A stretch of DNA of 64,000 nt from Bacteroidales bacterium SW299 (GCA_019550975.1 SDWH01000002.1:186001-250000), one strand, 5' to 3'. Positions 35,132-44,589 are shown, counted from the stretch's first letter. Notes: generated from the sequence alone by a model not told the origin. Translations and numbers: made by a program.

Positions 35132-35664
35132 AAGAATATAAAAGTCCGGTATACAGTGTGATTGCTGTACCCGTTGAAAAGGTGTGTGCGAATGATTATA
35201 ATCCGAACGTGGTGGCTCCTCCAGAGATGAAGTTGCTGGAGCTTTCTATTTGGGAGGATGGCTTTACCATGCCTTGTGTCTGTTATTATGATAAGGAAAA
35301 CGACAAGTATATCATTGTCGACGGATTCCACCGTTACCGCGTGATGCTGACTTCGAAGCGAATTTATAAAAGAGAAAAAGGCTTGCTTCCTGTCGTTGTG
35401 ATAGACAAGGATCTGTCGCATCGTATGGGTTCGACAATCCGTCATAACCGTGCCCGTGGCACACACAGTGTAGAGCTTATGACAAGCATTGTGGCGGAAT
35501 TGACGAGAGCCGGTATGTCGGACAGCTGGATAATGAAGAATATTGGTATGGACAAGGATGAACTGCTTCGCCTGAAGCAGATTTCCGGGCTTGCTGCTCT
35601 TTTTGCTGATAAGGACTTTTCAATACCGGAGCCGATGATACCGGCTCCGAAAGATGAAGACTGA
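35122..35664 (+). CDS. IbrB-like ParB/sulfiredoxin-fold protein
   Basis: A 180-residue protein with a ParB-type nucleotide-binding fold. DGFHRYR (67-73) and RHNRARGTHS (107-116) correspond to the conserved ParB boxes, after PVEKVCANDYNPNVVAPPEM at the N-terminus. A helical segment, GMSDSWIMKNIGMDKDELLRLKQISG, resembles a helix-turn-helix (about 131-156), so DNA binding is plausible. It is not a chromosome-segregation ParB: it is short and has no ParA partner. IbrA and IbrB homologues normally occur as a pair. The start is inside the ibrA end (10 bp overlap). The stop lies 9 bp from the end of the convergent chromate transporter gene. Confidence 0.85.
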   Translation: MDVKEYKSPVYSVIAVPVEKVCANDYNPNVVAPPEMKLLELSIWEDGFTMPCVCYYDKENDKYIIVDGFHRYRVMLTSKRIYKREKGLLPVVVIDKDLSHRMGSTIRHNRARGTHSVELMTSIVAELTRAGMSDSWIMKNIGMDKDELLRLKQISGLAALFADKDFSIPEPMIPAPKDED

Positions 35665-35673
35665 CTATAATGG

Positions 35674-36243
35674 TCAATAGATGAAATATCCTATGATTCC
35701 GCAACTGATTATCAGTAGTATGGGGTTCGCTTTATAGCGGTAAGAGGCGATAAATGAAACGATGAACAGCATGCTGCTGATAATTATTTGTGCGGTGTCT
35801 GTGCCGAAGTTCTCTCCGTTCATCAGAACCAAGGCTGCTGCAGCAAGCAGTCCGACAACTCCGGGACGCAGCCCGCAGAATACAGCCTCAACTGCGGGAT
35901 GTTTCTGGTATTTCAAAAAGAAACGGCTGATCACTACCATGAGGATGAAAGAAGGAAGCACCACCGATATTGTGGCAATTGTTGACCCCAATACTCCTAA
36001 AGCATGTGAATATCCGGCATTGACAACAGCCACATAGCCCACATACGTTGCTGAGTTAATTCCTATCGGTCCCGGTGTCATCTGGCTAAGGGCTATAATG
36101 TCTGTAAAGTCGGATGAACTGAGCCAGCCATAGCGGGTGACAACTTCTCCTTGAATCATTGAAATCATGGCATAGCCTCCTCCGAATCCGAAGAGGCCGA
36201 TTTTGAAAAACGTATAGAACAGCTTGAAAAATAGCAGTATCAT
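35674..36243 (-). CDS. Chromate transporter family protein, second half of a two-gene pair
   Basis: A 189-residue integral membrane protein with one CHR domain (PF02417 type). The family opening FKIGLFGFGGGYAMISMIQGE and IALSQMTPGPIGINSATYVGY are diagnostic. Short CHR proteins work as heterodimers of two genes with opposite membrane topology, and the partner lies directly upstream with a 4-bp overlap. Family members export chromate or take up sulfate or related anions; the true substrate here is unknown. Confidence 0.92.
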   Translation of the reverse strand: MILLFFKLFYTFFKIGLFGFGGGYAMISMIQGEVVTRYGWLSSSDFTDIIALSQMTPGPIGINSATYVGYVAVVNAGYSHALGVLGSTIATISVVLPSFILMVVISRFFLKYQKHPAVEAVFCGLRPGVVGLLAAAALVLMNGENFGTDTAQIIISSMLFIVSFIASYRYKANPILLIISCGIIGYFIY

Positions 36244-36800
36244 TTCTTTTCCTCTTTATTTTTTTGTCTGTGCTGGTATTGTCCGTAAAAGAATCCTCCT
36301 AAGCCGGTAAGGATAATGACATAGATCGGCGAAAAGCCCAGAAGCCATATAAGCAGTGCCGAAACGATGGGGATCCACACGTTGTAGCGGTTGATGCGTG
36401 CAGATTTCGCCATCTTGAATGTCGGCGCTGCAATCAGTGCAACCACCGCCGGGCGGATTCCTTTAAATATGTTCTCTACAGCTTCGATGTGCTGGAACTG
36501 GCGAAAAAACAGCGCGATTCCCAGCATGATGGCAAACGAAGGGAGGATTGTTCCTGCCGCCATCCAGAAAGCGCCCCAGAATTTTTTCAGTTTATAGCCG
36601 ATAAAGATGGCGATATTTACAGCGAAAATTCCCGGTACAGTTTGGGCAAGAGCCATCAGGTCAAGGAAGTCCTCCTTGCTGATCCATTTCCGCTTATCCA
36701 CCAAATCAGCCTCAATCAGCGGCACCATTGCGTATCCCCCGCCGATGGTGAAGAGTCCGATCCGTGTGAAGATGAGAAAAGACTTTAGATAGAAGTTCAT
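36240..36800 (-). CDS. Chromate transporter family protein, first half of the pair
   Basis: A 186-residue integral membrane protein with one CHR domain. FTRIGLFTIGGGYAMVPLIEADLVDKRKWISKEDFLDLMALAQTVPG carries the family motifs (quoted in part: GGGYAMVPLIE and ALAQTVPG). It is the partner of the downstream CHR gene, overlapping it by 4 bp. Its start lies only 16 bp after the stop of the hybrid two-component regulator gene, so all three are probably one transcript. Regulation by a sugar-type hybrid sensor would be unexpected for this family. Confidence 0.92.
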   Translation of the reverse strand: MNFYLKSFLIFTRIGLFTIGGGYAMVPLIEADLVDKRKWISKEDFLDLMALAQTVPGIFAVNIAIFIGYKLKKFWGAFWMAAGTILPSFAIMLGIALFFRQFQHIEAVENIFKGIRPAVVALIAAPTFKMAKSARINRYNVWIPIVSALLIWLLGFSPIYVIILTGLGGFFYGQYQHRQKNKEEKK

Positions 36801-36816
36801 ATTATTCTTGTTCTTT

Positions 36817-39800
36817 TTAATTTTTCATGTACGTGCTTGGAGGAACTCCGTAAAATTTCTTGAACGTGTCTGTAAAATATTTGGGATCTGCAAATCCCAT
36901 CTTATCCGACACTTCGGCCACGGTATAGCGCCTGCTCTTCAGCAGCAGGGCTGCTTCCTGCATACGGATATTCCGGATGAATTCGGCCGGAGCGATTCCG
37001 ATAAGTGCCTTTATCTTGTTGTAGAAGCTTGTGCGGCTCATATTCATTGCAGCGCATAGAATATCGACGTTCAGTTCTTTTCCGAGATTCTCCTTCACAA
37101 TCCGGGTGACATGTTCTATGAACTCATTGTCCAGGCTGTTCGGCAGTTCGATTCTTCTTTCGTCAGAAGGAAGGGCTGTTATAGCCTGTTGAAACTGCTG
37201 GCGTATAAGGCGTCTGTTCTCCAGAAGGTTGTGTATGGTCGCTTTTAGAATCTTGATGTCGAACGGTTTGGTCAGATACTGGTCGGCCCGTGTTTCCAGT
37301 CCCAGCAATATCTGGTCGTTTCCGCTGAGTGCAGTCAGGAGGATGACCGGGATATGGCTGGTTTCCATGTTGTCTTTCAGCATGCGGCACATTTTCCGTC
37401 CGTCCATTACAGGCATCATGATGTCTGAAATGATCAGATCCGGCTGGTGGGCTTGCACTTTTTCGATGCCTTCCTTTCCGTTTCCGGCTCCTTCCGTGAG
37501 ATAAGTGTCAGAAAGGTTCTGCATGATGAACTGGCGGAGCGAGTCATTGTCTTCTACAACCAGAATGCAGGGAGCTTCTGCCGAGGCGGAAGAAGTCTGT
37601 GCCGGCAGGTATTCCGTCGGCTCTTTCTTTTCTTTTTCGCAGGCTGGCGCTGCGGTCTGCTGTACGGCCTGCTGTTGCCTGCGGCGGAAATGCTTGCTTC
37701 TGACGGGGAATGTCAGTTTGAAAGTGGTGCCTGCATTCTCTGCGCTTTCAAAAGAAATTTTACCTTCATGCTTTTCTATCAGCTTATATGTAAGTAGCAG
37801 GCCTATTCCTGCTCCGGATTTGCTCTGGTTGGCGGCGTTGTTTCCTCTGAACAGGTATTTGAAGAGCTTCTTCTGATCCTCTTTCGGTATGCCGATTCCC
37901 GTGTCACTGATTGCTACGGTCCATGTGTTTTTCCCCGTTTCCGCCTTAATGGTGACACTTCCTCCTTTGGAAGTATATTTGAAAGCGTTTGAAATCAGGT
38001 TACGCAATATGGAATCCATCTTCTGCGTATCAATGTCAACGGTCAGGCTTTGAGGAAGCGGTTCGTAGCTCAGCGTTATTTCTTTTTGCCGCGCGTAGCT
38101 GTCGAACTGATAGATATAGTTTTGCAGGTAGCGGTTCAGATCGTATTCTGAAGTTACTATATCTGTCGTATAAAGTTCTTCTTTCTGGAAATTGATCAGG
38201 TTGTCGGCAAGTTCGGTCAAAGTGTCTGTGCCTTGCATGGCCAGCCGTACGTTTTCCAGTCCCTTTCCGCTCAGCTCTTCCTTTTCCAGGATTTCGTCCA
38301 GAGGAGCCTTTATCAAGGTAAGCGGAGTGCGGATGTCGTGGGCGGCCTGTGTGAAGAACGTGATTTTGTCTTCCGATATCTTTCTTTCACGTCTGATGTT
38401 AAGATACTTCATCACTGCATACATGGCGATTATGAGGATGCATGCATAAATGATAAAAGCCCAGAATGTCAGCCAGAACGGGCGTTCAACGATTATCTGC
38501 AGCTGCCGTTCCCCGATGATTTTCTGGTTGTCGAGAAAAACGGCGCGGATCTTGAGCCGGTAATTTCCCGGCGACAGGTTGGTGTAGCGGATCAGTCCGC
38601 TTTTAGTCGGTGCGGACCAGCTGTCGTAGAAGCCTTCCAGTTTCCAGCTGTAGTAGATGCTTTCTTGCGTATCGTAATTGATCGACGACACGTTGAGCGA
38701 GAAGGTATTCTGGTTATACTTCAGGTCTATGCGGCTGGTTTCGTCCAGTATCTGGGTCAGGGGCGAATTTTTCTCCTGCGGGTGTACAGCCCGGTACATG
38801 ATGTTCAAGTCTGACAGAACCATCCGGTTCTTGATTTCGGACGGAAGCTTGATGGAGTCGGCAACCATGACAAACCCCTTGTCGCTTCCCAGTATGACAT
38901 TTCCCTTCTGCGTATGGACGATTGCGTTGGGATTGAAGTTTGCCGTCATCAACCCCTGTTCTTTGGTCCAGTTTGAAAAATGTCTGTTTTTGATGTCGTA
39001 GATGCTGATGCCGTTTTCAGTTCCGAGCATAAGCGTCCCTTTGCGTCCCGGAGCGATGCTGTAGATATTGTTCGTTCTCAGGCCGCTGTTTCCCGAGTGG
39101 TAGCGGACAAACCGTGAGGTTGCGTTGTCTATTACAATCAGGCCGTTTTCGTATGTTCCTACGAATGTTTTCTCTTTGGTCGTGTAGACCATGTTTATCA
39201 TTCCGAAGTTTTCAGCCGTTTCAAAAGGATATATCGACTGCTTCTTTCGGTCCAGCACATAGACTCCGTTTGTCGTTCCGATCCATAGCCGGCTGGTGTC
39301 ACACGCTGCCAGGTGGGTGATGGGATAGGACGTTGTATATTCTTGCTTCTTTCCGCTTTTTGCGTTGTAGCTTTTCAGGCTATAGAATCCTCCCGTCCAG
39401 ATTGTGTTGTCCGGATCGCGCAATATGCTTCGGATATATTTGTCGGGAGTTTCGTCCCCTTTGCTGTTTTTGCTCTGCTGGTAAAGGATGGCCTCGCCTG
39501 TTCTCTTGTTGATGACATAGATTCCGCTCATATATCCTCCGGCCAGAATCTCGCCGGACGGTATTTCGCATAGAGAGGTGAAGATATGGTTTTTGTATTG
39601 GGGCTGCTTTTCGGCCGTGCAGTAGGTGACCCATTTCTTCCGGCTGTTCAGAAAGCAGCTTATTCCGTTGTTTGTGGCAAACCAGATATCCCCGTCCTTG
39701 TCTTCCATGATATTGTTCACACAGTTGTTTGAGAGCGAGTTGTCAGAATCGGTAGTGTGTGTGAACCATGTGTAAGAGGGATACTTTTTTGAGTAGACGG

Positions 39801-40782
39801 TGATTCCTATCGGATAGACGGCGGTCCATATCCGGTTTGATCTGTCCATGAAAATATCCTTCACGATATTTCCGTTCATTTTGTTGAGGCTCGTGCGTTC
39901 CTCCTGAAGGAATTGCGATATCTTTTTTTCCGTGATGTTCAGGCGCAGCACGCCCCCTCCGTCTGTGGCCATCAGCAGTTCGTTCGGGTTGTTCCTGTCC
40001 GGGATGATGTTGTTTATGTTGATGTCCTTCAGCAGGTTGCTTAAATCTTCCGTGCTCTTGTCCTGAAGATTGTACAGAATGCTTTTTTTCAGCAGCGAAT
40101 TGATGACAAGGCATCCGCTTGCCTTGTGGCAGTAGATGAAGTCGAAGTAGTTGATTCCGGCTATTTGTATCTTTTCGATGCCCTCCAGCCGGTTTCCTGC
40201 AAGTCTGGCAGCATAGAGGTTCCGTTCCGAAGCCATGAAGTAGCGGTTCGGTCCGGCCTGAGTGATGCTGACAATGCTTTCGGGTATGGAGTTTTCTACG
40301 GGATAGCTTTTCCCGTCTGTCGTTTGGTAGACAAACTGCTTTTGCCCGGTGCAGAACCATATTTTTCCGTCATCGTCGAAATGGGCTGTGCTTACGGGAC
40401 TGTTTCCGGTTTCCGGATAACTCTTTTTCAAGTCGAATGCCAGCTTGAACGAATCCTTCAGCTCGTTGTAGCGGAAGGCTGTTCCGTCTTCTCCTATCTC
40501 CCACAGCGTCTTGTCGGTACCCGTGCGCAGCATGTTCTGGTTGGGGTAGGCATAAACCGGAATCCCCTCTTTCAGGAGAGGGTAGAAAGTGAATCTTTTT
40601 CCGTCGTACCTGTCGATGCCCTTGTGCGTGAGTATCCAGGTATAGCCCTGTTCGTCTTGCCGGATAGAAAAGACACGTCTGCTGCTCAGTCCGTCTTCCA
40701 TTGTGATGTATTGGAAAATTTGGGCTTGTATGCGGAATGGATTCATTGCCAGCAAAAAGAGCAGGAATAATAGTTTGGGCAT
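36817..40782 (-). CDS. Hybrid two-component system regulator (periplasmic propeller sensor, kinase, receiver, AraC output)
   Basis: A 1321-residue one-protein two-component system. After a signal peptide/membrane anchor come two seven-bladed reg_prop propellers (opening ITMEDGLSSRRVFSIRQD, about 25-650) and a Y_Y_Y Ig-like domain (about 660-725). Then follow a transmembrane helix (about 740-760), a kinase with phospho-acceptor His in FTQAAHDIRTPLTLIKAP and ATP-binding NLISNAFKYT and DTGIGIPKED, a receiver with Asp in ISDIMMPVMDG, and a C-terminal AraC domain (MNMSRTSFYNKIKALIG and MGFADPKYFTDTFKKFYG). Such proteins sense periplasmic glycan fragments and activate nearby loci. Here the adjoining genes are a chromate transporter pair downstream and pgk upstream. 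The start at 40782 gives a clean signal peptide. Confidence 0.95.
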   Translation of the reverse strand: MPKLLFLLFLLAMNPFRIQAQIFQYITMEDGLSSRRVFSIRQDEQGYTWILTHKGIDRYDGKRFTFYPLLKEGIPVYAYPNQNMLRTGTDKTLWEIGEDGTAFRYNELKDSFKLAFDLKKSYPETGNSPVSTAHFDDDGKIWFCTGQKQFVYQTTDGKSYPVENSIPESIVSITQAGPNRYFMASERNLYAARLAGNRLEGIEKIQIAGINYFDFIYCHKASGCLVINSLLKKSILYNLQDKSTEDLSNLLKDININNIIPDRNNPNELLMATDGGGVLRLNITEKKISQFLQEERTSLNKMNGNIVKDIFMDRSNRIWTAVYPIGITVYSKKYPSYTWFTHTTDSDNSLSNNCVNNIMEDKDGDIWFATNNGISCFLNSRKKWVTYCTAEKQPQYKNHIFTSLCEIPSGEILAGGYMSGIYVINKRTGEAILYQQSKNSKGDETPDKYIRSILRDPDNTIWTGGFYSLKSYNAKSGKKQEYTTSYPITHLAACDTSRLWIGTTNGVYVLDRKKQSIYPFETAENFGMINMVYTTKEKTFVGTYENGLIVIDNATSRFVRYHSGNSGLRTNNIYSIAPGRKGTLMLGTENGISIYDIKNRHFSNWTKEQGLMTANFNPNAIVHTQKGNVILGSDKGFVMVADSIKLPSEIKNRMVLSDLNIMYRAVHPQEKNSPLTQILDETSRIDLKYNQNTFSLNVSSINYDTQESIYYSWKLEGFYDSWSAPTKSGLIRYTNLSPGNYRLKIRAVFLDNQKIIGERQLQIIVERPFWLTFWAFIIYACILIIAMYAVMKYLNIRRERKISEDKITFFTQAAHDIRTPLTLIKAPLDEILEKEELSGKGLENVRLAMQGTDTLTELADNLINFQKEELYTTDIVTSEYDLNRYLQNYIYQFDSYARQKEITLSYEPLPQSLTVDIDTQKMDSILRNLISNAFKYTSKGGSVTIKAETGKNTWTVAISDTGIGIPKEDQKKLFKYLFRGNNAANQSKSGAGIGLLLTYKLIEKHEGKISFESAENAGTTFKLTFPVRSKHFRRRQQQAVQQTAAPACEKEKKEPTEYLPAQTSSASAEAPCILVVEDNDSLRQFIMQNLSDTYLTEGAGNGKEGIEKVQAHQPDLIISDIMMPVMDGRKMCRMLKDNMETSHIPVILLTALSGNDQILLGLETRADQYLTKPFDIKILKATIHNLLENRRLIRQQFQQAITALPSDERRIELPNSLDNEFIEHVTRIVKENLGKELNVDILCAAMNMSRTSFYNKIKALIGIAPAEFIRNIRMQEAALLLKSRRYTVAEVSDKMGFADPKYFTDTFKKFYGVPPSTYMKN

Positions 40783-40803
40783 GACTTGTTTTTTTATTGA
40801 ATA

Positions 40804-40834
40804 CAAAGTTCCGAAAAAATAATGGCTTGTCAAA
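40804..40834 (-). promoter_or_regulatory. Predicted promoter of the regulator-chromate transporter operon
   Basis: On the minus strand TTTG (40831-40834), an exact 19-bp spacer and GAACTTTG (40804-40811, one mismatch to TAnnTTTG) lie about 22 bp before the regulator's ATG. The leader would be very short. Confidence 0.5.
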
Positions 40835-40863
40835 AGACTTCTTCTTCTTTTTCGGAAAGCACA

Positions 40864-40899
40864 TAAAAAAAGCCGCCTCAAAAGCTTGAAGCGGCTTCC
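40864..40899 (-). terminator. Terminator of pgk
   Basis: Arms AAGCCGC and GCGGCTT, with further pairing in CTCAAAAGCTTGAAG, form a hairpin followed on the minus strand by TTTTTTATG. It begins 17 bp beyond the pgk stop and insulates pgk from the regulator gene. Confidence 0.85.
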
Positions 40900-40916
40900 T
40901 TATAGAGTGAGAATGA

Positions 40917-42173
40917 TTATTCTTCGCCGCGGATAGCAGCTACGCCCGGCAGAACTTTGCCTTCGATAGCTTCCAAAAGGGCGCCGCCTCCGGTTGAGAT
41001 GTAAGAAACCTGGTCGGCCATGCCGAACTTGTTGATACATGCTACAGAGTCGCCTCCGCCGATCAGTGAGAATGCACCGTTCTTGGTAGCCTCTGCGATT
41101 GCTTCTGCAATGGCTTTTGAGCCGCCTGTGAAGTTGTCGAACTCAAATACGCCGGCAGGACCGTTCCACAGGATGGTTTTTGCGTCCTTGATGGCATTCT
41201 TGAATGCTTCGCGTGTCTTGGGACCTGCGTCCAGACCCATCCATCCGTCGGGAATGTTGTCATCGTCGCATACCTGTGTGTTGGCATCGTTTGCGAATTT
41301 GTCGGCTGCGATGCAGTCGCATCCCAATACCAGGTTGACGCCTTTTTCCTTGGCTTTGGCGATGATGTCAAGCGCAAGCTGCAGTTTGTCGTCTTCTACC
41401 AGCGAGTTGCCGATGTGTCCGCCCTGTGCCTTTGCGAAGGTGAACGCCATGCCGCCGCAGAGAATCAGGTTGTCTACCTTGTCCATCAGGTTTTCGATGA
41501 TGCCGATTTTGGTAGAAACCTTAGAGCCTCCCATGATTGCAGTGAAGGGGCGCTTGATGTCTTTCAGCACGTTGTCAACGGCTTTCACTTCTTTTTCCAT
41601 CAGATAGCCCAGCATCTTGTGGTCAGCGTCAAAATAGTCGGCGATGACAGCTGTAGAAGCATGTTTGCGGTGAGCTGTACCGAATGCGTCCATTACGTAG
41701 CAGTCAGCGTAAGAAGCCAGTGTCTTGGCGAAGTCCTTCTGGCGGGCTTTCATTTCTTTCTTGGCTGCCTCATAGTTCGGATCTTCTTTTTCGATTCCTA
41801 CCGGCTTGCCTTCTTCTTCCGGATAGAAGCGCAGGTTTTCGAGCAGCAGCACTTCGCCCGGTTTCAGGGCTGCGGCAGCATCTTGAGCTTTGGCGCAGTC
41901 GGGAGCGAATTTCACCGGAGTGCCCAGAGCTGCTGATACAGCGTCAACAATCTGGCTCAAAGAATATTTTGCATTGACTTTACCTTTGGGCTTGCCCATG
42001 TGTGACATGATAATCAGTGCGCCGCCGTCGGCCAGGATTTTTTTCAAGGTAGGCAGGGCACCGCGGATACGGGTGTCGTCGGTGATTTTACCATTTTCGT
42101 CCAGGGGTACATTGAAGTCTACACGGACGATTGCCTTTTTTCCGGCAAAGTTGAATTTGTCAATTGTCATCAT
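40917..42173 (-). CDS. pgk: Phosphoglycerate kinase
   Basis: A 418-residue glycolytic enzyme that transfers phosphate between 1,3-bisphosphoglycerate and ADP in the cytoplasm. Motifs are [24 protein letters not shown] at the N-terminus, [33 protein letters not shown] and the C-terminal [13 protein letters not shown] with [13 protein letters not shown]. Length is standard for the bacterial enzyme. Two adjacent ATGs (42173 and 42170) are possible starts. It is monocistronic, with a promoter and a terminator. Confidence 0.98.
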   Translation of the reverse strand: MMTIDKFNFAGKKAIVRVDFNVPLDENGKITDDTRIRGALPTLKKILADGGALIIMSHMGKPKGKVNAKYSLSQIVDAVSAALGTPVKFAPDCAKAQDAAAALKPGEVLLLENLRFYPEEEGKPVGIEKEDPNYEAAKKEMKARQKDFAKTLASYADCYVMDAFGTAHRKHASTAVIADYFDADHKMLGYLMEKEVKAVDNVLKDIKRPFTAIMGGSKVSTKIGIIENLMDKVDNLILCGGMAFTFAKAQGGHIGNSLVEDDKLQLALDIIAKAKEKGVNLVLGCDCIAADKFANDANTQVCDDDNIPDGWMGLDAGPKTREAFKNAIKDAKTILWNGPAGVFEFDNFTGGSKAIAEAIAEATKNGAFSLIGGGDSVACINKFGMADQVSYISTGGGALLEAIEGKVLPGVAAIRGEE

Positions 42174-42217
42174 AACTCAATATTTTTGTTTAAAGTGTTT
42201 CTTTTTCTGATGCACCG

Positions 42218-42225
42218 CAAAGTTA
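42218..42225 (-). promoter_or_regulatory. Predicted promoter of pgk
   Basis: On the minus strand TAACTTTG is a full match to TAnnTTTG. Transcription would start near 42211, about 38 nt before the ATG. A T-rich stretch replaces a clear -33 TTTG. Confidence 0.6.
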
Positions 42226-42326
42226 AGAAAAAATTTTTATGAAGCGGAATGATGCGGGCTTATTTTGTCTGCGTTTGTTATTTTGTTTTAAAACGGGGTG
42301 TTCCGCGCCTTTTTCAGATTGTCAGA

Positions 42327-42635
42327 ATGTCATTTCCGCTTGCTGAGATTCCGTTGTTTGAGGGCTGGCGGCCGGAAGGTTGGAAAAAACGCATGGGCGA
42401 TGACCGGGCGGATTTCATTGTGTCGGTGGATAGGGCTTTTCTGCGCAGGTTGACGGCTCGCCGGGCAGAATGGGCTGTCTTTATGGACGAGTTCTCCTCT
42501 GATTTCCTTTCCTTTTGCCAGTGGGAGGGCGAGGCTTCAGATGCTTTATCTGTAGGGAAATGGCATCAGACGGCACTTCTTTTTGCCGTTCTGCGGAAGG
42601 TTTCAGAAAATGTCCCGGTGTCTTGTTCGGTCTGA
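42327..42635 (+). CDS. Weak hypothetical ORF in the pgk-ATPase gap
   Basis: An open frame of 102 codons (MSFPLAEIPLFEGW to SENVPVSCSV) is the only candidate in the 764-bp gap 42174-42937. It has no recognisable domain, no clear ribosome-binding site and no good promoter. It could be a degraded or spurious frame. The rest of the gap (42636-42900) shows no repeat, RNA or ORF that I can support. Confidence 0.2.
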   Translation: MSFPLAEIPLFEGWRPEGWKKRMGDDRADFIVSVDRAFLRRLTARRAEWAVFMDEFSSDFLSFCQWEGEASDALSVGKWHQTALLFAVLRKVSENVPVSCSV

Positions 42636-42902
42636 CAGGTCATTTTGTGCAGGATGTCCCGTTGTTTTATGTGGAATGACGGCTTGTTTTTCACGGTTTT
42701 TCCGATCGGCACCCTCTTTAAAAGGCTTCTGGATGGGGCTTCTGTTTGGCATCTGCTGCAATTTCACCCCGGATTGCCCGTTTTTTCCGGTAGTGACGGT
42801 TTTTGAAAAGCCCGTATCGCTTGCTTTTTGTCCGTATATTCTGCAAGACGCTGACTTTTTGTCTTTTTCCTGTTTCGGGGATCAGAATCAAAGAAAAAAA
42901 CG

Positions 42903-42910
42903 TATCTTTG
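42903..42910 (+). promoter_or_regulatory. Predicted promoter of the AAA-ATPase gene
   Basis: TATCTTTG is a full -7 match. Transcription would start near 42917, about 21 nt before the ATG at 42938. Confidence 0.5.
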
Positions 42911-42937
42911 TAAGTGAATCATCAAACAAGCAGCGTT

Positions 42938-44491
42938 ATGAGCAGACTTTATCCGATAGGCATACAGAGTTTCGAAAGAATCCGTGAGGACGGATATGTT
43001 TATGTGGACAAGACTTCCCTGGTGTACCGTTTGGCGACAACCGGAAAGCACTATTTTCTGAGCCGCCCGCGCCGGTTCGGCAAGAGCCTGCTTGTGTCTA
43101 CGCTCGAGGCTTACTTCCTGGGAAAGAAAGGGCTGTTTGCCGGACTTGCCATGGAGCGTCTGGAACGGGAATGGACGGAATATCCGGTGTTTCACCTCGA
43201 CCTGAACTCGCAGAAATATGAAACGCCCCAAAGTCTGGCCGACATCTTGAACGCAGCTCTGACCAAATGGGAGAAGGAATACGGCCGGGAAGAGGCTGAA
43301 ACCTCGCTTTCCCTGCGCTTTCAGGGGGTGGTGCAGCGCGCGGCCGAGAAGACGGGGCACAACGCGGTGATACTGGTTGACGAATACGACAAGCCTCTTC
43401 TCCAGTCCATAGGCAACGATTCCCTGCAGACTGATTACCGGAACACGCTCAAGGCTTTTTACGGCGTGCTGAAAAGCTGCGACCGCTATATCCGTTTCGC
43501 TCTGCTTACAGGCGTGACGAAGTTCAGCAAGGTGAGCGTGTTCAGCGATCTGAACAATTTGGAAGACATTTCCATGTCCCGCGTATACGAAAGTGTTTGT
43601 GGCATAACGGAAGATGAACTGCATTCGGAGCTTGCAGGGGATGTTGTGGCTTTGGCGGAGTCTGGCGGCATAAGTCAGGAAGCTGCTTATCATAAATTGA
43701 AGGAGTGGTATGACGGCTACCATTTTACCCGGAACGGCATGGATATCTATAATCCTTTCAGTGTGCTGAATACGTTGAAGCGCCGGGATTTCGGCAGCTA
43801 CTGGTTTGAAACGGGTACGCCTACGTTTCTGGTCGAACTGTTGAAGAAGAGCCGTTACAACCTTCACCGTCTGACAGACGAAGTCGCTATGTCCGATTCG
43901 CTTATGGGCATTGACTCGATGGGCAACAACCCCGTGCCCTATCTTTATCAGAGCGGCTATCTTACCATTAAAGGATACAATCCGGAGTTCCGGGTGTATG
44001 AGCTTGGCTTCCCTAACAAGGAAGTAGAGGAGGGATTCACGAAGTTCCTTCTTCCCTGTTATGCACATTTGGATTCGGGAAACTCAGCCTTCGAAGTGAT
44101 GAACTTTGTACAGGATGTCCGAGGCGGCAATGTAGACGGTTTCATGAAGCGTCTTCAGAGCTTCTTCGCTGATACGCCTTACGAACTTGCCCGCGAGCTG
44201 GAGCTTCATTATCAGAACGTGCTGTTCATTGTGTTCAAGCTGATGGGCTTCTATACGCAGGTGGAGTACCATACCTCCCAAGGCCGCGTTGACCTTGTCC
44301 TTCAGACCGAGAAGTACATCTACGTGATGGAGTTCAAACTTGAGGGCACATCGGATGAGGCTCTCCGCCAAATAGAAGAGAAGAATTATGCCCTTCCTTT
44401 CGCTTCCGACCCGCGGAAAGTATATAAGATAGGTGTGAACTTCAGCAACGAGATTCGGGGAATCGAAGGATGGAAGGTGGCAAACGGATAG
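42938..44491 (+). CDS. AAA-ATPase-like protein with C-terminal PD-(D/E)XK nuclease domain
   Basis: A 517-residue protein of the common Bacteroidetes AAA-ATPase_like plus PDDEXK_9 type. The N-terminal domain opens YPIGIQSFERIREDGYVYVDKT. The Walker A is at RPRRFGKSLL (Lys49) and the Walker B-like motif is ILVDEYDKPLL. Near residue 455 the restriction-like core GRVDLVL with VMEFKLEG supplies the Asp and Glu-x-Lys of a PD-(D/E)XK site. Many copies occur per genome; a role in DNA transactions or mobile-element biology is proposed, but none is proven. An ATG at 42914 is a possible but less likely start. It is monocistronic. Confidence 0.88.
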   Translation: MSRLYPIGIQSFERIREDGYVYVDKTSLVYRLATTGKHYFLSRPRRFGKSLLVSTLEAYFLGKKGLFAGLAMERLEREWTEYPVFHLDLNSQKYETPQSLADILNAALTKWEKEYGREEAETSLSLRFQGVVQRAAEKTGHNAVILVDEYDKPLLQSIGNDSLQTDYRNTLKAFYGVLKSCDRYIRFALLTGVTKFSKVSVFSDLNNLEDISMSRVYESVCGITEDELHSELAGDVVALAESGGISQEAAYHKLKEWYDGYHFTRNGMDIYNPFSVLNTLKRRDFGSYWFETGTPTFLVELLKKSRYNLHRLTDEVAMSDSLMGIDSMGNNPVPYLYQSGYLTIKGYNPEFRVYELGFPNKEVEEGFTKFLLPCYAHLDSGNSAFEVMNFVQDVRGGNVDGFMKRLQSFFADTPYELARELELHYQNVLFIVFKLMGFYTQVEYHTSQGRVDLVLQTEKYIYVMEFKLEGTSDEALRQIEEKNYALPFASDPRKVYKIGVNFSNEIRGIEGWKVANG

Positions 44492-44522
44492 TGAAGGCAT
44501 GACGGGCGCATGAAAGGGGCAT

Positions 44523-44553
44523 TTTGTGGAGCGGAATAAAATGTGTACCTTTG
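44523..44553 (+). promoter_or_regulatory. Near-ideal promoter of the MATE gene
   Basis: TTTG (44523-44526), a 19-bp spacer and TACCTTTG (44546-44553) match the Bacteroidetes primary-sigma consensus fully. Transcription would start near 44560, 30 nt before the ATG at 44590. Confidence 0.75.
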
Positions 44554-44589
44554 CATGTATTTTTATCCGTTAAATTTTCATCTGTTCTT

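Noticed and set aside
35122-35664. Chromosome-partition ParB
   Set aside because: The protein is only 180 residues, lacks the ParB dimerisation domain and a parA neighbour, and pairs with IbrA.
33411-35664. Integrated phage or transposon around ibrAB
   Set aside because: No integrase, transposase, phage structural gene, tRNA or direct repeat was seen in the flanks.
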